From the NCBI GenBank assembly GCA_014650015.1, contig BMUD01000013.1, positions 69,069-133,068 of the forward strand: a stretch of 64,000 nucleotides of DNA. The letters are read 5' to 3'. Under the pieces are notes generated by a model that worked only from the letters and a program-made list of their open reading frames with translations, ran no database searches and was not told where the DNA came from. This stretch comes from Streptomyces griseoloalbus (GTDB lineage Bacteria > Actinomycetota > Actinomycetes > Streptomycetales > Streptomycetaceae). Positions 25,952 through 36,866 of this stretch are shown here, piece by piece. Position 1 is the stretch's first letter. Every line of letters starts with the position of its first letter. Both the position numbers and the translations under genes were made by a program.

Positions 25952-26193
25952 CACCGGAACGCCAGAGGCGGCCGGCAGATCGCCGGTGACCAGGCGTGGC
26001 CCTCCCACGCCGCGTACGCCCGCTCGGACAGCCACCTCCTCGCGCGGCACCGGCATGGACGTCGCGTGGGCGCACCGTTGCGGGGACGATGCGCGCAAGA
26101 CGAAGCCGACAGGCGACCCCAGTAGCCGCTGATCCACCGCGGCGGGCCGCTTCCTCGTCGCTGTACTTCACTGCGGTACGACCCGGAAACGCC

Positions 26194-26221
26194 GAAGGCC
26201 CCGGATCTCTCCGGGGCCTTC
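26194..26221 (-). terminator. Terminator of tRNA-Arg
   Basis: GAAGGCCCCGG and CCGGGGCCTTC form a perfect 11-bp stem with an ATCTCT loop, 8 bp beyond the tRNA 3' end. Confidence 0.9.
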
Positions 26222-26229
26222 GATCTGTG

Positions 26230-26302
26230 TGCACTCGGCAGGATTCGAACCTGCAACCTTCTGATCCGTAGTCAGATGCTCTATCCGTTAAGCTACGAGT
26301 GC
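26230..26302 (-). tRNA. tRNA-Arg (anticodon ACG)
   Basis: 73 nt. Acceptor GCACTCG/CGAGTGC, discriminator A. Anticodon stem TCTGA/TCAGA with loop CTACGGA gives anticodon ACG. A34 of this tRNA is the substrate of TadA, encoded at 9.25 kb. No CCA is encoded. Confidence 0.97.
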
Positions 26303-26473
26303 TTGTCTTTTCAGTTTTCTCGCCGCTCCCCGGCCCTTTCGGCCCGCTCGCGGCGACAGGAAGAACATTACATGACTGCCGCCGCCATGTGAAATCCGTT
26401 TGCCATACCCCTTGTGACCTGCGAAAACACAGGATCGAGCGCTATCGAGCGGTGACGGCGCGGCGTCAACGAC

Positions 26474-26502
26474 GAAGCCCCGGCCACTGGGGCCGGGGCT
26501 TC
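26474..26502 (-). terminator. Terminator of tRNA-Ser(GCT)
   Basis: GAAGCCCCGGCC and GGCCGGGGCTTC form a perfect 12-bp stem, 10 bp past the tRNA. It separates this tRNA from tRNA-Arg, so each has its own end. Confidence 0.9.
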
Positions 26503-26511
26503 TGATCGGGG

Positions 26512-26602
26512 CGGAGGCGGAGGGATTTGAACCCTCGATGGGCTTTAAGACCCAAACCGCATTAGCAGTGCGGCGCCATAGACCGGACTAGGCGACGCCT
26601 CC
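26512..26602 (-). tRNA. tRNA-Ser (anticodon GCT)
   Basis: 91 nt. Acceptor GGAGGCG/CGCCTCC, discriminator G. Stem CCGCA/TGCGG with loop CTGCTAA gives anticodon GCT. A long variable arm (TTTGGGTCTTAAAGCCCAT) fits serine. Confidence 0.97.
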
Positions 26603-26780
26603 CTGCACGACCTTCCGCGCGCGAGCGCGAGTGGTTCGTGCGTGCCGATGATGACACAACCGTGTGGGGTGTCACCAATCGCCCCCCACGGTACTAGGCG
26701 GAGAGCCCGCAGGGCAAAGCACTTCCGACCGGGACGTCGGCGTGGCGCAACGTCCCGCGCGGTGGCGCGTTGGGCAGGTC

Positions 26781-27311
26781 ATGACGCAGATCGTTCGTTC
26801 CGACACCTTCCGGCCGCCCGCCGCCCGGCCCACCGCCCACCCGACCGCCCGGCCCGCGCTGCGGCGACTCGTCGTCGGTGCCGTCGCCGCCTCCGCCGCC
26901 GCCCTCACGTCGCTGTCCGCGGCGCCCCCGGTGGCGTACGCGCAGGATGCGGCTCCGCGCGGTGACCGTCTCGTCGTCACCGTGCGCGACGCGGGCGACG
27001 GGGCGGACGGGACGTACGAGGTGTACTGCCGGCCCAGTGGCGGCAGCCATCCCGACCCCGCCGGGGCCTGTGCCGCCGTCGACCGGAACACGCGGTGGGG
27101 GGAGGACGCCTTCGCGCCGGCGCCGCGGGACGCCGTCTGCACCATGCAGTACGGCGGGCCCGCCACCGCCCGGATCACCGGCACCTGGGCCGGCCGTCCC
27201 GTCGACGCGACGTACGACCGCGCGAACGGATGCGCGATCGCCCGCTGGGACCGGCTCGTCCCCCTGCTGCCGGAACCGCTGCCCGAACCGCGCTCCGCGG
27301 GGCGTCCATGA
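26781..27311 (+). CDS. Secreted subtilisin-inhibitor (SSI) family protease inhibitor
   Basis: 176 residues with a Tat/Sec-like signal (RRLVVGAVAASAAALTSLSA), probable cleavage at AYA-QDA. Two disulfides fit SSI: YC...GAC (RPSGGSHPDPAGAC) and VC...GC. The reactive loop reads VCTMQYGGP, so aligned to SSI the P1 residue is Met and P1' is Gln; SSI itself has Met-Val. GTWAGRPV and NGCAIARW complete the fold. It would inhibit extracellular subtilisin-like proteases during growth. Confidence 0.9.
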   Translation: MTQIVRSDTFRPPAARPTAHPTARPALRRLVVGAVAASAAALTSLSAAPPVAYAQDAAPRGDRLVVTVRDAGDGADGTYEVYCRPSGGSHPDPAGACAAVDRNTRWGEDAFAPAPRDAVCTMQYGGPATARITGTWAGRPVDATYDRANGCAIARWDRLVPLLPEPLPEPRSAGRP

Positions 27312-27587
27312 GGGACTCGGGGGGCGCGTGGGGGGGCGCGCGTCGGCGAGTCGGGGCACAGCGGGCGTAAAGGTCCCGCGAAGGTTCGGACGGCGTCACC
27401 GCAGGCAGTCATGGGTTCCGGGGCTACCGGGCGTCACATCGCCGTCACTTACTCGTGCGTCGTCCGTCCCATCCGACGTCGCGAGCGCAACCCCAGCCCT
27501 TAGACTCCCTCGCGTGACACGCTGCGGGCAGGTTGGCAAGATGGCCCGAGCGGTCGGCACGTCGCGGTAACAGGGAGGAAGCGTCTC

Positions 27588-30500
27588 GTGAGCAGCAGGC
27601 CATCCCGAGGCGCTGCTCGCCTCGCAGCCATACTGGATGCGCTTCCCGACGCGCTGGTGCTGGTCAACGCCAACGGAACGGTCGTCAACGCCAACACCAT
27701 CGCCCTGGAGGCCTTCGAGACCCCGGGCACGGCGCTGGTGGGGCGCGGGCTGCTGGATCTGCTCCCGCAGTTCGACTCCAAGCTCATCCCGGGGTCCATG
27801 CGGCGGCCCGACCACATCGACCCCCGGGCGCGCACCAAGCCGACACGGATGATCGCCCGGCGGACCGACGGGACGGAGTTCCCGGTCGAGGTCACCAGTG
27901 CGAATCTGGAGACCGGTCAGCAGGCGTACGACAATTACGGCTACACCGCCGACGAACTGCTGATGCTCGTCGTCCGCGACCTCTCCGGCACGGTCGACAC
28001 CGAGGCGGAGCTCGCGCGTTCGCAGCGGCAGACCGAGATGATCCTGCGCGCCGCCTCCGAGGGCGTCGTCGGGACCGACACGGACGGGCGGATCGTCCTC
28101 GTCAACCCGGCCGCCGCCCAGATCCTGGGCTACCGGGCCGGCGAACTCGGCGGGCGCGAGCTGCACACGCTCATCCTGCACTCCCGCGCCGACGGCTCCC
28201 CCTTCCCGTACGACGAGTCCCCGCTCGCCGACACCCTGCGCTCCGGGCGCAAGCACCGGGTGCGCGGACAGGTGCTGTACGCCAAGAACGGCGACCAGCT
28301 GCCGGTCGACCTGACGACCGCGCCGGTGCGCGACGGCGACCAGCTCGTCGGCGCCGTCATGACCTTCGCCGACCGGCGCCCCTACGACGCGCTGGTCAAG
28401 GAGAAGGAGGACGCCGAGCAGCGGCACGCCGAGGAGCTGGAGCGGATCGCCGAGGAACACGCCTTGGAGCTCACCGCCCTGCGCCAGAGCCACGTCACCG
28501 AGCTGGAGGAGCTGCGCGAGCGGCACGCGGAGGAACTCGCCGCGAACGAGGAGCGGTACGCCGCGCTCGGCGAGCGGGAGAAGGACCGCTACGAGGCCCT
28601 CTCCGCCCGGCACGAGCAGCTGCTCACCCTGCTCGGACAGTCCCTGCGGGGCCCGCTGGAGGAACTGCGCCGGGAACTGTCCGCGCTGGCCGCCGACGAC
28701 GCCGGACAGCTGTGGCCCGAGGCCAATCAGGTGCTCCACCATCTGTCGGCCGGCTACGCCCGGATCACCACCCTCATCGACAACGTCCTCGGCTACCAGC
28801 GACTCGACGTCGGGACCGAGCAGGTCACCCGTACGAAGGTGATGCTCGACGCCGTCGTCGCCGCCGGAGTCGACGGGGCCGTGGAGCTCATCGGTCCCGG
28901 GCGGGTCCAGTTCGCCGTGCACGCGCCGCCCATCGAGGCCGAGGTCGACCCGCGGCTGCTCGCGACGGCCCTCGCACATCTCGTCGCCGATGTCGCGGGC
29001 GTCGACGCGACCGGCAACACGCCCGTGTCCGCGGGCGGTTACCTGGACAACACCGTCGTGGTCGCGGCGGCGCAGCGCGGTGAGGTCGTACGCATCGAGG
29101 TGCGCGGGCCGTACAGCGGCGGTGACCCGGTGCACGAGCCGATCGTGCGCGGGATCGTCCGGGCGCACGGCGGCGTGCTCCAGACGCACGAGGTACCGGG
29201 GATGAGCGGCAGCGCGTTCGTCCTCGAGGTGCCGATCGGGGGCGGGGCGGGGGCCGTCGCGGCCACCGCCGCGACCACCGTCGCGGCGATCGAGGCGCCC
29301 GTCGCGGTGCCGGGCGCGGATGCGGCCGCGGTGGCGGGCGCAGGCCCGGCCGCGGTGCCGGGCGTGGCTCCCGTTCCGGCTCCGGCCGACGAGGGTGCGC
29401 CCGCCGACGGTGCCGAGTCGGCTTCCGGTGGCGGGCGGCGGCGGGCGCGGCGTGCCTCCGTGGATGCCTTCCTGGAGAGCGAGGTGCCGGCTGGGAACGA
29501 CGGCCCGGAGGCCGCCGTTCCCACCGGGCGGCGCAGGCGCCGGGCGGCTGCCGCCGCCGAGCCCGCGCAGGCCCAGCCACCGGCTCAGGCGTCCGCTGAG
29601 GGCGCGGTGGTGTCCGGCGGTACGGGACGGCGGCGGGGTCGGCCCGCCGAGGATGCGGCGGCTGCCGCCGCCGGTACGGCCGGTGGCGCGGTCGGCGCCG
29701 AGGTCGAACTCGCCGGTGCCGGGGTGTCCGAGGGGGCCGTCGTCACCGCCGCCGAGCATGCGGCGGGGGCTGCCGCGTCGAACACGGGGCTGGGCGGGAC
29801 CGTACCCCCGCAGGGAATGCCCGCACCGTCCGGGGGGCGAGCGCGGACCGCGTCCGGCGAACAGCACGCGCTGCCGCCGGCGCTTCCCGCGCCGTCCGGC
29901 GGGAACGGGGCGGGCGATGCGTCCCAGGCCGAGGTCCAGGTGCATGTTCCGGCCCAGTCCACGGGGCAGCCGGAGGCGACGGGACGGCGTCGGCGTGCGC
30001 TGGCCGCCGCCACGGAGCGGGCGGCGGCGCAGGAGGCCGCGCCCCGTACCGTGTTCGCACTGCCGCCGGCCGAGGCGGATCAAGGGGAGCAGACCGCCGC
30101 GCAGCAGGCCGGGCAGGCCCGGCCGGTTGGGCAGGCCGGGGCGGTCGGCCAGGCCGCACAGACGGGCGGGATCGGAACCGTCGCGCCCGGTGAGGGACTG
30201 ATCGACCACGGCCGCCATGACGCCGTACCGCACGACCAGGCCGACGACCACACCCCGCCGCAGCCGCATCCCACCAGCGCGCCGACGGGCCGCCGCCGAC
30301 GGGCCGTCGGCCGGCCGGCGGAGGGCGGCGAGCAGGCGGAGGCTCAGGCACCGGCGGGGCAGGCTCCGCCTGTTCAGGCCCCGGGGGGTTCGGCGCAGTG
30401 GGGTGCGGTGCCTCCGCAGGGGGTAACCGTTCCGGCGCAGGGGGCTCCGGTCCCGCCACAGGGGGCTCCCATCCCGCCACAAGGCGCTCCGGTTCCGCCA

Positions 30501-32279
30501 CAGGGCGCTCCCATCCCGCCACAAGGCGCTCCGGTCCCGCCGCAAGGCGCTCCCATCCCGCCGCAAGGCGCTCCGGTTCCGCCACAGGGGGCTCCCATCC
30601 CGCCGCAAGGCGCTCCGGTTCCGCCGCAGGGGGTAACCGTTCCGGCGCAGGGGGCTCCGGTCCCGCCACAAGGCGCCCCGGTCCCGCCACAGGGCGCTCC
30701 CATCCCGCCGCCGGGGGCTCCGGTTCCGCCGCAAAACGCTCCCGTCCCGCCGCCGGGGGCGCCCGTGCCCCCGCCGGGGCACGGAGATGGACACGGAGAG
30801 GCGCAGGGACGGCGTCCTGCCGCGCAGCCGCTGCCCGCCGAGGCCCCGCCCGGGCAGGGCACCCCGCCGGAAGGCACCCCGGCTCCGCAGCAGTGGCCCG
30901 CCGCAGGCGACACCTCCGGCGCCGGTATGCCCGTACCGCCGGTCCCGGACCCGGCGCAGCCGACCCCTGCCACCGGCACCCCGTTGCCGCCCGAGGGCGC
31001 GCCGGCGCCGCGGGCCGCTCAGCCGTTGCCCGCGGAGGCCGCGGCGCCGGTGGATCCGAACTCGACGCAGGGACGGGCGATCAGCGTGCGGACGCTGGGG
31101 CAGGGGGTGCCGTTCAACCGTCAGGCCGCTCAGGTCCAGCAGCCGCTGCCGTCGGCCACGCCTCCCCCGCACCAGCCGGGTGGTTCCGGCCGCCGCCGCA
31201 AGCTCGGTACGCGTCCCGACCCGGCCGCGGGCAACGAGCAGGGCGCGCGCCCGCATCCGTCGGCCGAGTCCGCACCCGCCACCGCACCCGGCACCGCCCG
31301 GGCGTCGGCCCCGCAGCAGGACCGGTCACCGGCACCGACGCACGCACAGGCCCCGGCCCCGGCCCCGGCGCAGCCCCAGCCGCAGCACGCGCCCGCCGGT
31401 CAGTCCCGGATCGCTCCGGCAACCGAGGGCACCGGGCGGTCGTACGCCATAGGGGCACCCGACGCCGATGCCGCCGAGGGACCCGAACCGCTGGACGGCC
31501 CGGGCGGGGCCGTCGAGGTGGCGGACCCCCCGCGTCCGCAGCCGATGGACGACGAACTGCCCCCGGAGCCGCTGGACAACCCGCGCCGGCTGCTGGTGTG
31601 GCCCGCGCCGGACGTCTCCACTCAGCAGGCGCTGAGCGACCGCGGCTACCGGCCGGTGATCGTGCACTCGCGCGAGGAGGTCGACGCGCAGATCGCGGCC
31701 TTCCCCGCCGCGCTGTTCGTGGACCCGCTGACCGGGCCGATCACCCGTACGGCGCTCCAGTCGCTGCGGCAGGCGGCGGTGGCCGCCGAGGTGCCGGTGC
31801 TCGTCACGGCGGGGATCGGACAGGCCTCGCGCGATGCCGCGTACGGCGCCGATCCCGCCGTACTGCTGAAGGCGCTGGCACCGCGCGACAGCGAACAGCA
31901 TCCGCCCCGCGTCCTGCTGATCGAGGAGCACGCGGAGATCGCGCTGGCGCTGACCGGGACGTTGGAACGGCGCGGGATGCAGGTCGCGCGGGCCGCGAGT
32001 GACGCCGACGCGGTGACGCTGGCGGGGCAGTTCCGGCCGAACCTGGTGGTGATGGACCTGATGCAGGTGCACCGGCGCCAGGCCGGGATCGTGGACTGGC
32101 TGCGGGCGAACGGCCAGCTCAACCGCACCCCGCTCGTCGTCTACACCGCCGCCGTCGACCAGGCGGACCTGCCGCGGCTGGCCTCCGGTGAGACGGTGCT
32201 GTTCCTCGCGGAGCGGTCCACCAGTGCCGAGGTGCAGGAAAGGATCGTCGACCTGCTCTCGCGGATCGGGACCAACTGA
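27588..32279 (+). CDS. Giant PAS-PAS / degenerate kinase / Pro-repeat / REC-like scaffold protein
   Basis: 1563 residues, GTG 27588 behind GGGAGGAA. Layout: PAS-like 8-60, second PAS 150-260 (SEGVVGTDTDGRIVLVNPAA), a heptad coiled coil 270-340, kinase-like core 345-550, Ala/Pro/Gly disorder 550-1330, REC-like folds at 1332-1435 and 1440-1563. The dimerisation helix reads GQSLRGPLEEL, so the expected phospho-His is absent, and the ATP N-box reads LLATALAHLVADV with no Asn. The last domain keeps VVMDLM, a plausible phospho-Asp; the one before lacks it. It therefore looks like a signalling scaffold rather than an active kinase. The tract at 940-1064 repeats GAPVPPQ/GAPIPPQ. A TetR gene converges on it. 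Confidence 0.85.
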   Translation: MSSRPSRGAARLAAILDALPDALVLVNANGTVVNANTIALEAFETPGTALVGRGLLDLLPQFDSKLIPGSMRRPDHIDPRARTKPTRMIARRTDGTEFPVEVTSANLETGQQAYDNYGYTADELLMLVVRDLSGTVDTEAELARSQRQTEMILRAASEGVVGTDTDGRIVLVNPAAAQILGYRAGELGGRELHTLILHSRADGSPFPYDESPLADTLRSGRKHRVRGQVLYAKNGDQLPVDLTTAPVRDGDQLVGAVMTFADRRPYDALVKEKEDAEQRHAEELERIAEEHALELTALRQSHVTELEELRERHAEELAANEERYAALGEREKDRYEALSARHEQLLTLLGQSLRGPLEELRRELSALAADDAGQLWPEANQVLHHLSAGYARITTLIDNVLGYQRLDVGTEQVTRTKVMLDAVVAAGVDGAVELIGPGRVQFAVHAPPIEAEVDPRLLATALAHLVADVAGVDATGNTPVSAGGYLDNTVVVAAAQRGEVVRIEVRGPYSGGDPVHEPIVRGIVRAHGGVLQTHEVPGMSGSAFVLEVPIGGGAGAVAATAATTVAAIEAPVAVPGADAAAVAGAGPAAVPGVAPVPAPADEGAPADGAESASGGGRRRARRASVDAFLESEVPAGNDGPEAAVPTGRRRRRAAAAAEPAQAQPPAQASAEGAVVSGGTGRRRGRPAEDAAAAAAGTAGGAVGAEVELAGAGVSEGAVVTAAEHAAGAAASNTGLGGTVPPQGMPAPSGGRARTASGEQHALPPALPAPSGGNGAGDASQAEVQVHVPAQSTGQPEATGRRRRALAAATERAAAQEAAPRTVFALPPAEADQGEQTAAQQAGQARPVGQAGAVGQAAQTGGIGTVAPGEGLIDHGRHDAVPHDQADDHTPPQPHPTSAPTGRRRRAVGRPAEGGEQAEAQAPAGQAPPVQAPGGSAQWGAVPPQGVTVPAQGAPVPPQGAPIPPQGAPVPPQGAPIPPQGAPVPPQGAPIPPQGAPVPPQGAPIPPQGAPVPPQGVTVPAQGAPVPPQGAPVPPQGAPIPPPGAPVPPQNAPVPPPGAPVPPPGHGDGHGEAQGRRPAAQPLPAEAPPGQGTPPEGTPAPQQWPAAGDTSGAGMPVPPVPDPAQPTPATGTPLPPEGAPAPRAAQPLPAEAAAPVDPNSTQGRAISVRTLGQGVPFNRQAAQVQQPLPSATPPPHQPGGSGRRRKLGTRPDPAAGNEQGARPHPSAESAPATAPGTARASAPQQDRSPAPTHAQAPAPAPAQPQPQHAPAGQSRIAPATEGTGRSYAIGAPDADAAEGPEPLDGPGGAVEVADPPRPQPMDDELPPEPLDNPRRLLVWPAPDVSTQQALSDRGYRPVIVHSREEVDAQIAAFPAALFVDPLTGPITRTALQSLRQAAVAAEVPVLVTAGIGQASRDAAYGADPAVLLKALAPRDSEQHPPRVLLIEEHAEIALALTGTLERRGMQVARAASDADAVTLAGQFRPNLVVMDLMQVHRRQAGIVDWLRANGQLNRTPLVVYTAAVDQADLPRLASGETVLFLAERSTSAEVQERIVDLLSRIGTN
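30405..30780 (+). repeat. 21-bp (7-residue) coding tandem repeat, GAP(V/I)PPQ
   Basis: Units of 21 bp alternate Val and Ile versions (42-bp super-period), with two interspersed GVTVPAQ units near 30420 and 30630. About 16 units lie within the giant PAS protein. Near-identical DNA over several units implies recent expansion by slippage or unequal exchange. Confidence 0.9.
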
Positions 32280-32335
32280 TCGGGACCAACTGATCGGAAC
32301 CGAGAGATCGGAACCGAGAGATCGGAACCGAGTGA
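32263..32335. repeat. 14-bp tandem repeats spanning the stop of the giant gene
   Basis: GATCGGGACCAACT occurs at 32263 and 32278, then GATCGGAACCGAGA at 32292, 32306 and 32320 with small variants. The first copy encodes the last residues, and the stop codon falls between units. Confidence 0.85.
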
Positions 32336-32428
32336 CCGGGGACCGGCCGTTCGGGCCGACTGGCGGAGGGCCGCGCCCGTACGCCGTCCGGGGCGTCCGG
32401 GGCGCCGGGGCGCCCGGCGGCGAAACCG

Positions 32429-33007
32429 TCAGCGGGCCACCAGGCGGCGGGCCGCTTCCTTCACCGACGCGCGCAGTCGCGCGTTGTCCCCGTCCGCGTC
32501 GCCGGCCAGGATGCGGCGCATCTGCGGGACGACGGCCGTCCAGTTCGCGAGCGCGGTCAGCAGGAACAACAGGTCGCCCGCGGGGATGGCGTCGGTGACG
32601 ACTCCGCGGTCCTGGCCGTCCTTCAGGAGGGCCACCTTGCGGACGTAGTGCTCCTGGCGGCCACTCTCGTGGGGCAGTTCGTCGGTGCCGTACTCCAGGC
32701 CCTCCCAGAAGAGCAGGCGCAGCAGTTCGGGATGGGCGGCGTGGTAGTCCATCAGGCGGTCGACCCAGCCCTCGATGTCGTCCGGGTCGACGGGGACGGA
32801 CTCGGCGAGGTCCATCATCTTCCGTTCGAGGACGATCGCGAACAGCTCCGCCTTGTTGCCGAAGTAGGCGTAGATCAGCTGCTTGTTGGCCTTGGCCTCG
32901 GACGCGATGCGGTCGATGCGGGCACCGGCGATGCCGTGGCGGGCGAACTCGGTGACCGCCGCCTCGAAGATCCGGGCCTTGGTGGCCTCGGGGTCCCTGA
33001 CTCCCAT
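32429..33007 (-). CDS. TetR-family regulator of the adjacent MFS exporter
   Basis: 192 residues from ATG 33007. The helix-turn-helix is RIDRIASEAKANKQLIYAYF. It is divergent from an MFS exporter with paired dyads between them. From memory this matches the SCO4008/SCO4007 pair of S. coelicolor, where the TetR protein recognises several cationic drugs and represses the transporter. No clear ribosome site precedes the ATG. Confidence 0.92.
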   Translation of the reverse strand: MGVRDPEATKARIFEAAVTEFARHGIAGARIDRIASEAKANKQLIYAYFGNKAELFAIVLERKMMDLAESVPVDPDDIEGWVDRLMDYHAAHPELLRLLFWEGLEYGTDELPHESGRQEHYVRKVALLKDGQDRGVVTDAIPAGDLLFLLTALANWTAVVPQMRRILAGDADGDNARLRASVKEAARRLVAR

Positions 33008-33030
33008 GGGGACAGGGTAGCGCGGCAAGT

Positions 33031-33105
33031 AACCAACTGTTTGGTTGACAGGGAATCCGACGGCGACGCAGACTGTTCCCCGGTAAGCCAACCAACCGGT
33101 TAGTT
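33031..33105. promoter_or_regulatory. Two TetR-type operators between the regulator and the MFS gene
   Basis: AACCAACTGTTTGGTT (33031-33046) is a 6-bp-arm palindrome, and AACCAACCGGTTAGTT (33090-33105) has near-identical half-sites. The first lies near the tetR start and the second near the exporter start, so each may serve one promoter. Binding is inferred from position and symmetry. Confidence 0.75.
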
Positions 33106-33137
33106 GTTAGAGCAGGCTCGAAGGGGTTGTCCCGCTC

Positions 33138-34391
33138 ATGTCCTCAGCACCCGGCACCACCACCGTCCAGCAGGGCCACAGGCCACCGGCCGGACGGCAG
33201 CCCCACGGGTCCGACACGGCCCGCGGATCCGGCAAGGCCCGGGGTTCCGGTCCGTTCCTCACGCTCATCGCCGTGTGCAGCGCGGTCATGGCCGGCAACA
33301 TCTACCTCGCCGCCCCGCTGCTCTCCCTGATGGCCCGGGACTTCGGTTCCACGCCGTCCGCCGTGGCCTGGATCGCCTCGGTCGCCCAGCTCGGCTACGC
33401 CGCCGGCCTGCTCTTCTTCGCCCCGCTCGGCGACACCGTCAACCGGCGCCGCCTGGTCACCACCCTCACCCTGGTCACCACCGCCGCCCTGATCGCCAGC
33501 GCGGTCGCTCCCGGCACCGGCGCGCTGGCCACCGCCGTGTTCGTCGCCTCGGCCGCCACCGTCGTGCCGCAACTCCTCGTCCCGCTGGTCGCCGAACGCG
33601 CCCCGGCCGCGCGTCGCGCCCGCCATGTCGCCGCCGTGATCGCCGGCCTGTTCACCGGCATCGTCGCGGCCCGGGTCCTCGGCGGTCTCGCCGGGCAGGC
33701 CTTCGGCTGGCGGTGGGTCTTCGTGGGCGCGGCCGTGCTCACGCTCGCCCTGGGACTCGCCACGGCCCTCGTCCTGCCGTCCGTGCGGCAGCCCCGTGAC
33801 GGCTCGCTGTTCGGCGGCCTCAGCGCGCTGCCCGGACTGTTGCGCCGTTCCCCCGATCTGTGGCGCGCGTCGGTGCGTCAGGCGGGGATGTTCGGTGCGT
33901 GGAGCGCCCTGTGGACCTCGCTCGCGCTGCTGCTGACCGGCCCGGCCTACGGCCTGTCCACCGCCACCGCCGGGCTCTTCGGCCTCTTCGGCCTCGCGGC
34001 GAGCGCGGTGGCGCCGCTGGCGGGCGGACTCGTCGACCGGTTCGGTGCCGCCCGGGTGGTGCGCGCGGCGTATCTGCTCGCGGCCGTCTCCGTGCCGCTG
34101 TTCTGGCTGGGCGGGCACGTCATCTGGGCCCTGTTCGTCGCCGCGATCGCCATCCACGCGGCCCTGGTCGCCTCCCACGTCGCCAACCAGACCCTCGCCC
34201 TGACCACCACCTCCAGCCCGGCCACCGCGAACACCGCCTACGTCGTCTCCGGCTTCGCCGGTGGCGCCACCGCCTCGGCCCTCGCGGGCACCGCCTTCAC
34301 CCACTTCGGCTGGGGCGGGGTGTCGGCGGTGGCGGCGGTGGCACTCGCACTGGGCTGGGGCAGCACGGTGGTGCGGCGGGGACGCCGGTAG
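33138..34391 (+). CDS. MFS drug exporter (DHA1-like)
   Basis: 417 residues. About 12 membrane helices start at residue 40 after a disordered N-terminus. The motif A region reads FFAPLGDTVNRRRLV after TM2. Probably a proton-coupled multidrug exporter repressed by the divergent TetR protein. The start ATG 33138 lies 13 bases from AAGGGG, a little far. Confidence 0.9.
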   Translation: MSSAPGTTTVQQGHRPPAGRQPHGSDTARGSGKARGSGPFLTLIAVCSAVMAGNIYLAAPLLSLMARDFGSTPSAVAWIASVAQLGYAAGLLFFAPLGDTVNRRRLVTTLTLVTTAALIASAVAPGTGALATAVFVASAATVVPQLLVPLVAERAPAARRARHVAAVIAGLFTGIVAARVLGGLAGQAFGWRWVFVGAAVLTLALGLATALVLPSVRQPRDGSLFGGLSALPGLLRRSPDLWRASVRQAGMFGAWSALWTSLALLLTGPAYGLSTATAGLFGLFGLAASAVAPLAGGLVDRFGAARVVRAAYLLAAVSVPLFWLGGHVIWALFVAAIAIHAALVASHVANQTLALTTTSSPATANTAYVVSGFAGGATASALAGTAFTHFGWGGVSAVAAVALALGWGSTVVRRGRR

Positions 34392-34504
34392 CGGCTGCCC
34401 GTACGCCGGTGACGGCCGCGCGCCGGGCGGGTTCCGCTCACCGCCCGGCGCCCGCCGGCCGACACGTGTGTGCCGTAAGCCGCCGTACGACGTCTGCCGC
34501 GGTG

Positions 34505-36160
<1,656 letters not shown>

Positions 36161-36305
36161 GGCGTCCTCCTGGGCGACATCGCCTGCGCGTCGGTAGGGG
36201 TCGCGCTGATTCTGCGCACATACCGAGCGGTATGTCACTAGGGGAGCGGATGATCGATCACGCCCCGCCGGACGAGGTCTGCCGTCGGTTTCCCTCAGGG
36301 CCGTC

Positions 36306-36866
36306 TCACTGTCGGACAATCCCCAGTTCAGCATCCTCACGCAGCTTGCCGAGGGCCCGCGACACGGCGGACTTCACGGTCCCCACCGACACGCCGAGCA
36401 CTTCGGCCGTCTGGACCTCGCTGAGGTCCTCGTAGTACCGCAGGACGACCATCGCCCGCTGCCGCGCGGGCAGCCGCATGATCGCCCGCCACATCGCGTC
36501 GCGCAGTGCCTGCTGCTCGGCCGGGTCGTCACCGGCCGGCACCGGGTCGGGCTCGGGCAGCTCGTCGCAGGCGAACTCGTCGACCTTGCGCTTGCGCCAC
36601 TGCGAGGTCCGCGTGTTCAGCAGCGCCCGGCGCACATAGCCGTCGAGCGCGCGATGGTCCTCTATGCGCTCCCAGGCGACGTACGTCTTGGCGAGCGCGG
36701 TCTGCAGCAGGTCCTCCGCGTCGCTCGGATTCCCGGTCAGCGACCGGGCGGTACGCAGGAGCACCGGCTGCCGTGCCCTCATGTACGACGAGAACGACGG
36801 GTACGGGAGGGTCTGCGTCGCCGGAGCAGCGGCGTTCGACGCGCTGGTGCAGACGGGTGTGGTCAT
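36306..36866 (-). CDS. SigE-family ECF RNA polymerase sigma factor
   Basis: 186 residues. Region 2 is LLRTARSLTGNPSDAEDLLQ, and region 4 is LSEVQTAEVLGVSVGTVKSA. Its 'SigE family' type (SIG subgroup common in Streptomyces) often lacks an adjacent anti-sigma gene, and none is here. The Asp/Glu/Pro linker (LPEPDPVPAGDDPAEQ) between domains is typical. Confidence 0.92.
   Translation of the reverse strand: MTTPVCTSASNAAAPATQTLPYPSFSSYMRARQPVLLRTARSLTGNPSDAEDLLQTALAKTYVAWERIEDHRALDGYVRRALLNTRTSQWRKRKVDEFACDELPEPDPVPAGDDPAEQQALRDAMWRAIMRLPARQRAMVVLRYYEDLSEVQTAEVLGVSVGTVKSAVSRALGKLREDAELGIVRQ

Noticed and set aside
25952-26193. Possible degraded gene before tRNA-Arg
   Set aside because: Frames here have mixed codon bias and no recognisable motif; next to a tRNA a phage remnant was considered, but no attachment repeat was found.
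30405-30780. CRISPR-like array
   Set aside because: Units are contiguous, 21 bp, in frame and without spacers; it is a coding tandem repeat.
27396-31256. 1286-residue minus-strand ORF opposite the giant PAS gene
   Set aside because: Arg/Gly-rich shadow frame; the PAS and REC motifs on the plus strand explain the region.
31326-33095. 589-residue minus-strand ORF joining the TetR region to the giant gene
   Set aside because: It is out of frame with the clear TetR helix-turn-helix and antisense to the REC-like domains.
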